The translations under genes were made by a program, and so were the position numbers. Below the pieces are notes generated by a model, which was not told the DNA's origin, ran no database searches, and was given only the letters and a program-made list of their open reading frames with translations. A stretch of 64,000 bases of DNA from Blautia parvula (lineage in GTDB: Bacteria; Bacillota; Clostridia; Lachnospirales; Lachnospiraceae): NCBI RefSeq assembly GCF_020215665.1, contig NZ_CP084061.1, forward strand, positions 3,890,501 to 3,954,500, given 5' to 3'. This document shows, one piece after another, positions 55,778-63,732 of this stretch (position 1 is the stretch's first letter; each line of letters begins with the position of its first letter).

Positions 55778-57430
55778 TTAAATGTTGTCTATGCTGCCTT
55801 CTCTCTCGTTTAGAAAACATATGGTCACTTTATTTTTTACTTTTTTTGATTGATACATCATATTGTCTGCAGCTTTGAAAAGTTCTTTTGTGGTTCCTAT
55901 TCCATATACTCCGCCTATGCTTACTGACATATGTAGTTCGGGACGGTCATCAATTATCAGAATATCAACAGAACGCCTGATCCTCTCAAATTTTTTCTCA
56001 AATATATCTGCAGGAATACTGAAAAAGATGATTACAAATTCATCGCCTCCATAACGGATAACGGCATCTGTTTTTCGTACAGAGGATAAAACAGTTTGTG
56101 CAATGTTTTGCAATACGATATCGCCTACATCGTGGCCATAATTGTCATTGATATGCTTAAAATTATCTACATCTATTACCACCATCGCCTGAATATCATT
56201 TGCACCTTGAAAATGCTCGTCATAATAACGGCGATTGTAAACATTGGTTAAGGAATCAATATATAATAATTTTAAATGCCGTTGTTTGCGGGACAGGAAA
56301 GTGTATTTTTCATAGTAAAACAGCCTGTCGTAGTCTATTTTATTTCTTATATCCTGAATATTTTTAGTCTCTTGTTCCGGGGAGGTATCCATAAGCTCAC
56401 TTTCAAGTGTGTCCGCAATTTCTTGAAGGCACAGTAAAAGAGAAGGATTAAATGCACCACATTGTCCTTCTAAGATCATTTTCAAAGCTTGTTCATGTGA
56501 ATAAGCTTTCTTATAACATCGTTCACTGGTCAAAGCATCGTAAACATCAGCCAGGGCAACCACCTGGGCAGCTATGGGGATCTCCTCGCCCTTCAATCCA
56601 TCCGGATAACCATTGCCATCATACCTTTCGTGATGCCACCGGCAAATCTCAGTAGCCACTTTGACAAGCGGAGCCTCCTGCTGCTCAATGGGCAGGTCTA
56701 ATAGCATATTGGCGCCGACCATGGAATGAGTTTTTATCACTTCAAATTCCTCTGCTGTAAGTCGTCCAGGTTTATTCAGTATTGCATCTGAAATTGAGAT
56801 TTTCCCAATATCATGCAGCGCAGAAGCAGTGCTGATCAATGAAATATCTGCTTTTGACAAAGAATATTGATCTGTAAGCTGAACCAACTGCTTTAGCAAA
56901 TATTTTGTAATCGTATTGACATGTAGTATATGTAGGCCACTCTCTCCATTACGGAATTCCACAATATGAGACAGGATTGAGATCATCAGCTTATTATTCT
57001 TTTCCTGTTCGTGAAATTGTTCTGCGATAATTTTTTCAAGACGCTGCTGCCGTGCATATAAAAGCATCGTATTAGAAATTCGACGCTGGACAATGGTCGA
57101 ATCAAAAGGACGGCTTATATAATCAAACGCTCCCAAGTCATAGGCTCGTTTAATATTCGTGGGGGAATCATCAGCAGAAATCATGATAACAGCAAATGTG
57201 TCATTCCAGTGGTATTTGTTTATGTAGGCTAATACTTCAAAGCCATCCATTTCAGGCATCATAATGTCCAGAAGCAGAAGAGAAAAATCTGATCTTTGCT
57301 TTGAGAGGAGTGAAATTGCTTCTACACCATTATCAGCCTCAATTACATCATATTGCTCTTCCAGGATATCTACCAAAAAAGCGCGATTCATTTCTGAATC
57401 GTCCACAATCAAGATTTTTTGTTTTTCCAT
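55778..57430 (-). CDS. Response regulator with REC, HD-GYP and GGDEF domains
   Basis: A 550-residue output protein. The receiver domain has D55 (LLLLDIMMPEMDG). An HD-GYP domain has HD at 206-207, HHERYDGNGYPDG at 266-278 and VALADVYDAL, so it can be an active phosphodiesterase. A GGDEF domain with SLTNVYNRR and the intact YGGDEF at 460-465 follows, so it can also be a diguanylate cyclase. It thus could both make and break c-di-GMP. It is the first gene of the relay operon, divergent from the tandem-GntR gene 153 bases away. Confidence 0.92.
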   Translation of the reverse strand: MEKQKILIVDDSEMNRAFLVDILEEQYDVIEADNGVEAISLLSKQRSDFSLLLLDIMMPEMDGFEVLAYINKYHWNDTFAVIMISADDSPTNIKRAYDLGAFDYISRPFDSTIVQRRISNTMLLYARQQRLEKIIAEQFHEQEKNNKLMISILSHIVEFRNGESGLHILHVNTITKYLLKQLVQLTDQYSLSKADISLISTASALHDIGKISISDAILNKPGRLTAEEFEVIKTHSMVGANMLLDLPIEQQEAPLVKVATEICRWHHERYDGNGYPDGLKGEEIPIAAQVVALADVYDALTSERCYKKAYSHEQALKMILEGQCGAFNPSLLLCLQEIADTLESELMDTSPEQETKNIQDIRNKIDYDRLFYYEKYTFLSRKQRHLKLLYIDSLTNVYNRRYYDEHFQGANDIQAMVVIDVDNFKHINDNYGHDVGDIVLQNIAQTVLSSVRKTDAVIRYGGDEFVIIFFSIPADIFEKKFERIRRSVDILIIDDRPELHMSVSIGGVYGIGTTKELFKAADNMMYQSKKVKNKVTICFLNEREGSIDNI

Positions 57431-57535
57431 GATTTTAACTCTTTCAAAATAATTTTACGGTTTTATTATAAATGTATCCTTACATACTAGCAATAACCAT
57501 ATTGGTAAGGTAAGCAAATAGGTAATGTGTAGATA

Positions 57536-57564
57536 CTGACAAAAATAGTTCGTCATGATATAAT
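57536..57564 (+). promoter_or_regulatory. Promoter of the tandem-GntR gene
   Basis: CTGACA (57536-57541) and TATAAT (57559-57564) are separated by 17 bases. Transcription would start about 7 bases downstream, near 57571, so the leader is very short and the SD AGGAGG (57575-57580) lies at its start. The region between 57431 and 57536 would then hold the promoter of the divergent phosphorelay operon. Confidence 0.6.
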
Positions 57565-57586
57565 TCGGACAGATAGGAGGCGAATG

Positions 57587-59050
57587 ATGAAACCACAGGA
57601 AACAAAATTTACATTTGTTTATAACGAAATTAAGCAAAGTATTTTAGAAGGCCAGGTACTTCCCGGAAATTCATTGTCATCTTCGAGGATGTTTTGCAAT
57701 CAATTCCATGTTAGCAGATATACGATTAACCGTGTCTTTGACGCATTGCGGGAGGAAGGGCTGGTAGATATTCAGCCTCGCCTTGCACCAATCGTTGTTT
57801 CAGGAAAGGCTACTTCTAATTCATCACATACTGTTTTCGACATTTTAAAACAAAAAGAAGGTATTTTACAGATATATCAAACATTTGCTCTAATACTTCC
57901 TTCACTTTTGGTTTTTGCATTGCAGGGGTGTGATGTGGAGATACTGCCCCACTATAAACAGTCTATAAAAGTATTGCGTATGGGACATTCTTCAGGTGGA
58001 TGGCGTGCTCCTTCTAAATTAGCATACGATATATTAAAAATAGGTGGTAATTCACTATTCAGCGAACTCTATTCTACATTTGGTCTTTATAACAAGATTA
58101 CATTTTTTACAGAAGATTGTCCTTATTTCGCTAGGCACTTTTTAGAGGGATCTGTATCCGTAACCAGCGTCATTATAGATATATTAAAGAGTGATGATCC
58201 ACAAACAAAGTACAAGAAGTTATCAAATATGTATCAAAGACTTACAGATTCCATTGAATGTACGTTAAATTACTTGTCAGATACAACGCCTAAATGTCCT
58301 GCTCAAACTGGTATATCGTATTCGTGGAATCCCATGCGTGGTCAGGATTACTATTACTCAAAAATTGTTAATGAGTTGAACCTAAAAATTGGTCTTGGAG
58401 AATATTCTGTCGGAATGTATCTTCCATATGAAAAGCAGCTGGCCAGCCAGTATGATGTCTCTTTATCGACAGTCAGAAAAGCATTGTCAGAGCTTGAACA
58501 AAGAGGTTTTGTAAAAACATTGAATGGTAAAGGCACTGTAGTTATAAAACCGGATGACACGAAACTTCATCAGCTGGCTCTTAATTCTGGATTTGTAGAA
58601 AAAGCATTGCGTTACCTTCACGCCTTGCAGCTAATGGTATTAATTATTCGCCCGGCGGCTTTAGTGGCAGCTCCACAGTTTACCAAAGAAGAATTGGACG
58701 AGTTAGAAGAAAGATTTACTTCATCAGACTCTATTTATTTGGCAGATATTTTGGAATCCATAATGAAACATACTATGTTAGAACCTTTATATGTTATCTT
58801 ATCTGAAACCAATCATCTTCTTGAATGGGGGCACCATTTTGCTTATTATCCATCCAAAAAACATACACTTTTACATCTCAATAAGCAAGTCTTTCTAGCG
58901 CTTCAGCAATTGCGCGAAGGTAATACAGACTCCTTTGCGGATGGCATAGCAGATTGTTACCGTTACAATTTGGTTCTTATGAAGAAACATATGGTAAAAA
59001 AATATAAGTTTCAAAATGTGGCTAATATTCGGGTTCCAGAAAAATACTAG
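57587..59050 (+). CDS. Tandem-GntR transcriptional regulator
   Basis: A 487-residue protein made of two repeats, each a GntR winged helix plus a helical domain. The first winged helix spans about residues 1-70 (QVLPGNSLSSSRMFCNQFHV) and the second about 250-320 (EYSVGMYLPYEKQLASQYDVSLSTV, followed by NGKGTVV). The helical parts match no known FCD or UTRA pattern. Two DNA-binding units in one chain are unusual, since GntR proteins normally dimerise. It is divergent from the phosphorelay operon and paralogous to the frameshifted gene at 42272-43722. The second of two adjacent ATGs is used, six bases after AGGAGG. Confidence 0.85.
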   Translation: MKPQETKFTFVYNEIKQSILEGQVLPGNSLSSSRMFCNQFHVSRYTINRVFDALREEGLVDIQPRLAPIVVSGKATSNSSHTVFDILKQKEGILQIYQTFALILPSLLVFALQGCDVEILPHYKQSIKVLRMGHSSGGWRAPSKLAYDILKIGGNSLFSELYSTFGLYNKITFFTEDCPYFARHFLEGSVSVTSVIIDILKSDDPQTKYKKLSNMYQRLTDSIECTLNYLSDTTPKCPAQTGISYSWNPMRGQDYYYSKIVNELNLKIGLGEYSVGMYLPYEKQLASQYDVSLSTVRKALSELEQRGFVKTLNGKGTVVIKPDDTKLHQLALNSGFVEKALRYLHALQLMVLIIRPAALVAAPQFTKEELDELEERFTSSDSIYLADILESIMKHTMLEPLYVILSETNHLLEWGHHFAYYPSKKHTLLHLNKQVFLALQQLREGNTDSFADGIADCYRYNLVLMKKHMVKKYKFQNVANIRVPEKY

Positions 59051-59060
59051 CCTGAGTAAG

Positions 59061-59100
59061 ACCAGTAGGGCAAGAATATCTTGTTTCTGCTGGTTTTTCT
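59061..59100 (+). terminator. Rho-independent terminator of the tandem-GntR gene
   Basis: ACCAGTAG plus GGCAAGA pair with TCTTGTT and CTGCTGGT (two or three G-T pairs) around a short loop, followed by TTTTTC on the plus strand. It starts 11 bases after the stop codon. Confidence 0.8.
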
Positions 59101-59106
59101 CATTTT

Positions 59107-59949
59107 CTACCAGGGGACAGTTCTGTTCTTTGTTCTGAAAATTACACCTGTGCAAATACGGTAAATTTCTTCAAACATACAATGCATCAGGATATCCTCC
59201 ACATTACTGCTGTCCCAGTTCGTCACAGGCATATTGCAATTTACATAGCTTAGTCCGGTTATATACTTTTGGATTAATTCCCTGCACTTATCTGATATCG
59301 GACTCGTTCTCCAGTACTGGCACAGGCTTGAATGTGGAATCAGGATTTCATAAGAATAAATAAAATATCCTTTTTCCGTTAATTTAATTTCGGCTATGCT
59401 ATTTTCCAAAGTACTCCTTATCTCAGGTATGCCGCCCTGCTGCCAGCCTATCCCTACATAATAGGTCTGCAGTTCATTCTTCCTGTACAGGAAAGTGACT
59501 GCACCGATAAAGCCGTCCGGATTCACTTGGAAGATCGTAACCATGGACTCTCTTTGGTTCAGATACTCGGAATAAAATGCAAGGATTTTTTCCGGATTTA
59601 CCATGTTGCAGTCCTTCGTAATGCTTACAAACCCCGCCTGGCCAAGAATTGAAACCACTTCCTTACACTGTTCGCCTGTAAACTCTACAATATTCGATGA
59701 AAAAGCAGGGCCGTCAGCAACCTCTATGTTCTGATAGATGCCTTTTACCTGCTCCGCTACCGTCAACGCTATCTCCTGAATCTGCTTCCTTTCTTCCTCT
59801 GTAAAGAGGCAGACCTTCCTCTCGGGGATAACTAACGCTTGGGAGTCAGGGGATTCTGCCTGCTGTTTACAGCTTCCTTCCATATCTTCCGTCTTCTCAT
59901 GCTCCGGTCCTCTTAAGACTATGCTGCAGGCGATAACAGTAACCAGCAA
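59107..59949 (-). CDS. Lachnospiraceae-type exported protein, DUF6070-like
   Basis: A 280-residue protein beginning with a hydrophobic stretch that includes VIACSIVL, which may be a short lipoprotein or anchor signal. The start is unclear: the frame is open only back to a stop at 59979, and the TTG at 59949 has a GGGGGTG at a poor distance of 14 bases. The C-terminal part (CRELIQKYITGLSY, NMPVTNWDSSNVEDIL) is related to CRELNRQYILPAGY and LFLTDWNENDFAAL of the upstream 59999-61261 gene, so the two are paralogous. Function is unknown. Confidence 0.65.
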   Translation of the reverse strand: MLVTVIACSIVLRGPEHEKTEDMEGSCKQQAESPDSQALVIPERKVCLFTEEERKQIQEIALTVAEQVKGIYQNIEVADGPAFSSNIVEFTGEQCKEVVSILGQAGFVSITKDCNMVNPEKILAFYSEYLNQRESMVTIFQVNPDGFIGAVTFLYRKNELQTYYVGIGWQQGGIPEIRSTLENSIAEIKLTEKGYFIYSYEILIPHSSLCQYWRTSPISDKCRELIQKYITGLSYVNCNMPVTNWDSSNVEDILMHCMFEEIYRICTGVIFRTKNRTVPW

Positions 59950-59998
59950 TACTATTATGGAAGCACCCCCTTTTTAATCAGTCATTTCACATTTTCCA

Positions 59999-61261
59999 TC
60001 ATTCCATGCTTCCATACATCTCTTCCCACTGTGCTGGAGTCAAACGCGGCTTATGCCAGATTCCCTCTTGATTTTCATCTGACGGTATGATCCGGTTAGA
60101 TACATACTGTACCCCTCCACCTTCCAAATGGCGGACTACCACCTCGTGGGAATATACTTTGAAAATGCCTGCGTAGGGAAATACCACATTAACTGTCAGC
60201 GTTATGGTTCCGTCGCTATTTTCCGTATACTTAACCACTTCCGGAAATGGATACTCCGGGTATTCCACTTCATAAAAGCCTCTCGGCTTATATTCATACG
60301 TCCCATCCTCTGAATAGAATACAGTTTTTGACTGCAATGTACTGCTATCTATGTTGATATAACTTTGAATAACAATCTCGAATTCATCTTTCGTTATCCT
60401 GTATACCGCTCCAACTCCTAAGTTGTCGTCCATACCATATGGAACCTGACTGCCATTCACTCTGAGGTAAAACAGGTCATACAAATCATAGAAATCCAAA
60501 GCCGCAAAATCATTTTCATTCCAGTCCGTCAGGAATAGATTGTTTCTCTCATAACCGGCCGGAAGGATATACTGCCGGTTCAGCTCCCTGCATGTCTCGT
60601 CTAAAGGAAGTACCCGGAGTGTAGCATACTCGTTCGCTTCACTCATAGTGAGCACATCTAACTGTTCTGAATAATAGCTGCTGGAAAGCATCAGATACAC
60701 ATCCTCTGTATATTCCCACCGGTCTGCATGAAAACTGGATGTAGACAACTTTTCCAAGTCCTGCTCCTTATACTTGTAATAGCTGGTAGTAACCTCTACC
60801 TCCCCACCTTCTGTCTCCAGGTCATATTTCACAATCCCGTCCAAGAACCCCTCCAGGTCGTTGATTTTTATAAGGGTGAGCCTTCCCTCCGCTTTCGTAT
60901 CTACTTTCCCGCAGAAACTGATGACATGTTCCGATTCTGCCATATCAATCTGATTTCTTCCGTCAACTGCCGCATAACCATAATCGCCAAACCGGGTTAC
61001 AATACTGCGGAACATTTCCAAATCATCCATACGGCCTGCTTCCTCGGCATCTCTAAAAGGCTCACATCCAATCTCTATCACGGGGTCTGCTTCCTCCTGA
61101 ACCTTATTCCCAGACTTTACCGCCCCGCTTCCTTTTCCATCGTTTCCAGGTTCTGTCCGGGATGTATCAGCACATCCGGAAATACCCAAGAGCAATATAA
61201 TAAGAATGAGCCAGTTTCTTCTCATCTTCTGTTTGTACCTGCCTTTTTCTTCAAACCTCAT
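59999..61261 (-). CDS. Lipoprotein paired with the 59107 gene, DUF6070-like
   Basis: A lipoprotein of about 420 residues. The start at 61261 is chosen because GGAGG lies five bases upstream. The signal MRRNWLILIILLLGISGC lipidates C30. The mature part has an N-terminal region of about 130 residues, then the region related to its downstream partner (CRELNRQYILPAG, FLTDWNENDFAALDFYDLYDLFYLRV). A C-terminal beta domain follows with FYEVEYPEYPFPEVVKY and VYSHEVVVRHLEGGGVQYVSN. Family name uncertain, function unknown. It ends 50 bases before the partner start, so they form a pair exported to the cell surface. Confidence 0.72.
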   Translation of the reverse strand: MRFEEKGRYKQKMRRNWLILIILLLGISGCADTSRTEPGNDGKGSGAVKSGNKVQEEADPVIEIGCEPFRDAEEAGRMDDLEMFRSIVTRFGDYGYAAVDGRNQIDMAESEHVISFCGKVDTKAEGRLTLIKINDLEGFLDGIVKYDLETEGGEVEVTTSYYKYKEQDLEKLSTSSFHADRWEYTEDVYLMLSSSYYSEQLDVLTMSEANEYATLRVLPLDETCRELNRQYILPAGYERNNLFLTDWNENDFAALDFYDLYDLFYLRVNGSQVPYGMDDNLGVGAVYRITKDEFEIVIQSYINIDSSTLQSKTVFYSEDGTYEYKPRGFYEVEYPEYPFPEVVKYTENSDGTITLTVNVVFPYAGIFKVYSHEVVVRHLEGGGVQYVSNRIIPSDENQEGIWHKPRLTPAQWEEMYGSME

Positions 61262-61303
61262 ATCTGCCTCCATTCAGCTGTTATAAATCCCATGTATCTA
61301 TAG

Positions 61304-61714
61304 GTTTTAAAAGGAATACTACACATGTAGGATTTATAAGTCAAGAGAAAACAGAGACGGAATACAAGGAATTTATGCGGTGTGCGATTGGCAGGAATTT
61401 AAATACCACCGGTTTCTTCATGAGAAATACATTAATTTGAAGGAAAAAGCTGCTAGATAAAAAGAACCCTCGCAAAAACAGAACGGGAAACAGAAAAAGA
61501 GACATATCCCACAGAAGAACCTGTGCTAGAAAGCATGGAATTCTCTGGAATATGCCTTTTTGAGGAAGCGGGTCTGAAAAATCTCATTACCCCACAGCCC
61601 CTTTTTGTGTTCTGTTAAGTTATATTTTTCGCTTAATGCTTTTTTAACTCATAATATACCGGATGCTCCGGAAGGGTTTATAACAACTGCGTCCTCGCTC
61701 CCACTGTTTCGATT
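61304..61714. other. Intergenic region without gene
   Basis: About 410 bases upstream of the lipoprotein gene contain short frames only. The part near 61265-61330 would hold the lipoprotein promoter, but no clear -35/-10 pair was found. The right part leads into the IS30 transposase remnant. Confidence 0.4.
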
Positions 61715-61951
61715 ATGTATCAGCTCGAAGTATACCTTCGGTTAAGCAAGCCGAATTATGTATGCAATGGCTGCCCAAAGAAGCATAACCTTTGTATTTT
61801 AGAATAACATTTATACATTTCCAAAGAAACTCACAAAAAGTACGAACTTTCCCTGCGCGAATCCCGTTCAGGCATCGGGCTTTCCGGAAAAATAGTGAAT
61901 ACCTATTGCGATTACTACCTATATAGCGTGACAACACCGTATCAAATATAA
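61715..61951 (+). pseudogene. IS30-family transposase fragment
   Basis: The plus strand reads MYQLEVYLRLSKPNYVCNGC followed by PKKHNLCILE, a TAA stop, then HLYISKETHKKYELSLRES and RSGIGLSGKIV. This corresponds to the zinc-binding CNGC-PK and KKAHKKYE-LRESR-G--LS region of IS30-type transposases of Firmicutes. The N-terminal HTH and the DDE catalytic domain are missing and a stop interrupts the frame. It is a decayed remnant; no terminal repeats were recognised. Confidence 0.7.
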
Positions 61952-61969
61952 GAATCCAAATATACTGAA

Positions 61970-62012
61970 AGCCGCTCCTTTCTGAATTGAAAACCCAGTA
62001 TAGTGAGCGGCT
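61970..62012. repeat. Inverted repeat AGCCGCTC / GAGCGGCT
   Basis: Perfect eight-base arms at 61970-61977 and 62005-62012 enclose 27 bases. It lies just past the end of the decayed DUF3788 gene and may be its former terminator or a mark of the insertion near the IS30 remnant. The T-run after the stem is poor on both strands. Confidence 0.4.
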
Positions 62013-62017
62013 TTATA

Positions 62018-62426
62018 TTATTTACCTATTCGGAGTTGGAGCAGGCTAAACACGTCCTGCAGAATTTCTCTATCCCGCCCTTCTATCATCAACCATTTCT
62101 GCCCGTTTCCTACCTTTGTGTTTTTAAATACTGTCTGCACATAGTCAGAACATAGAGGTATCAAGAGTTCCGCCTCCCTCATTTCCTTCCTACCAATCAC
62201 GACAAGAGTTATAAAATATACTTGCATGGGATAAAGCGTGCAGAAAGATTTCCCACTCTTTTATATTTCATATTCCAGCCTACCTGCATAGAACAACGGC
62301 TATATTACTTGCAGGGTTTACTTAGTAAGCGGACTGTATACGGCTATTAAACTCTACCCATAACGGGTTGTTAATATATTCAGCTAATTGCTCCAAAGAT
62401 GGAGATATCGCAGCCCAATTCATCAT
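62018..62426 (-). pseudogene. Decayed DUF3788-family gene
   Basis: Three pieces in different frames recreate a DUF3788 protein. The N-terminal MMNWAAISPSLEQLAEYINN with PLWVEFNSRIQSAY ends at a stop near 62325. A middle part YSRCSMQVGWNMKYK lies in another frame. The C-terminal part KSGKSFCTLYPM continues with FITLVVIGRKEMREAELL and KWLMIEGRDREILQDVF to 62018. A missing base in the run at 62259-62262 explains the second shift; the first region has more than one change. The SD-like AAAAGG at the 5' end is still present. The gene overlaps no other and is non-functional as sequenced. Confidence 0.7.
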
Positions 62427-62484
62427 ATAAACCTTTTCATTCTCATATCCCTTGGGATTTTCCACGCTGAAGGCATCTGTCAAC

Positions 62485-63732
62485 TCATACATACTCCTTA
62501 AAGTCAACTGTCACTTTGTTTACTCTGGCATCTTCCGCTGCAAGTGCCATGAGATGGCTTTCCACTGACATGGAAGCATCTGTTTTTCCCTGCTTTCCTT
62601 CACCGATCATTTTCACAAAATCACGCATCATACTCATGTCACTTCCACTGTGTCCTTTTGCAGAAGTATGAAGCTGAATCACTTCTAATGAGTTACTCAC
62701 AAAATCAATAAGCTCTATAGTACCAGCCTCCATATCACCACTTAGTTCACCTTTTGTCCCCATCAACCGGATCCGCCTTGCACATCGATTAGTGAAAGCT
62801 GTCATTAAAAAGGAAGCCGTCACTTCGTTTTCAAACTCAATTTCCACAGACTGGTGGTCCACCACTGTATTGTCGCAGTGAAAGACACATCTTCCGTAAG
62901 GGCCTCTGCGCAGTGCCCTGAGAATAGAATCTGTATCTGTCATATCTGTCACTGCATAGATCAACCCGTCTTCTTCCGCCTTTGGATGTTCCAGATAAAA
63001 TTTAGGGGCATAAAATGGACAGTCATCCCTGTGGTCACACCCATCCATACAATATCCGGGGGCTTCTGACGGAGCATTTTGTTCTTTGAAGTAAGTCAAA
63101 CCGCCGCAGGAACTGATTGTTTTACAATGACTGCCGGAAAGCCACAGAAGAATATCCATATCATGACAGCATTTCTGCAAGATCATAGGACTAGATTCTT
63201 TTGCATTCCTCCAGTTTCCCCTAACAAAGCTATGTGCTTGGTGCCAATACCCCACCTCTTCGATATGCTGTATACTCATTAATTGCCCGATTCTCCCTTC
63301 CTCAAGCAGCGACTTCACACTTGTAAAAAACGGTGAATAACGCAACACATGACATACGGAAAGGATACGGTTATATTTGCGGGAAAATTCCCCCATCTTT
63401 AAAATTTCATCTTTTTCCGGAGACATAGGCTTCTCGCACAATACATGATACCCCTTTTCCATTGCTCTGATAACCGGCTCAGCGTGCATCCTGTCCTGTG
63501 TACAGATCATGGCACAGTCCGCCATACGTTCCCTGCTCAACAATTCCTCATAACTATTAAACTGCATATCTTTCGGAATATTGTGCCTGAAGGCGAATGC
63601 TTCCCGCCGGATCTGGTCAGGTTCAGCCACTGCCACTACTTTTAGTTCATTCGGATGTTCCAATGCATATCGGGAATAGACATACCCGCCCCGTAATCCC
63701 GCGCCAATCAGCACACTCGTTACCTGTTTCAT
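62485..63732 (-). CDS. Gfo/Idh/MocA-family oxidoreductase
   Basis: A 415-residue NAD(P)-dependent oxidoreductase. The Rossmann start is VLIGAGLRGGYVYSRYA, the conserved CEKPMS is near residues 95-100, and HDMDILLWLSG contains the catalytic-type His region. A four-cysteine cluster (YCMDGCDHRDDCPFY) sits in the C-terminal domain, an addition that some members of this subgroup carry. Such enzymes oxidise or epimerise sugars, inositols or glycosidic bonds; the substrate is unknown. GGAGG lies 10 bases before the ATG, which overlaps the stop of the upstream gene by four bases. Confidence 0.9.
   Translation of the reverse strand: MKQVTSVLIGAGLRGGYVYSRYALEHPNELKVVAVAEPDQIRREAFAFRHNIPKDMQFNSYEELLSRERMADCAMICTQDRMHAEPVIRAMEKGYHVLCEKPMSPEKDEILKMGEFSRKYNRILSVCHVLRYSPFFTSVKSLLEEGRIGQLMSIQHIEEVGYWHQAHSFVRGNWRNAKESSPMILQKCCHDMDILLWLSGSHCKTISSCGGLTYFKEQNAPSEAPGYCMDGCDHRDDCPFYAPKFYLEHPKAEEDGLIYAVTDMTDTDSILRALRRGPYGRCVFHCDNTVVDHQSVEIEFENEVTASFLMTAFTNRCARRIRLMGTKGELSGDMEAGTIELIDFVSNSLEVIQLHTSAKGHSGSDMSMMRDFVKMIGEGKQGKTDASMSVESHLMALAAEDARVNKVTVDFKEYV

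Noticed and set aside
61713-61937. 74-codon minus-strand frame
   Set aside because: Antisense to the IS30 transposase remnant, whose plus-strand reading shows the CNGC and LRESR motifs.
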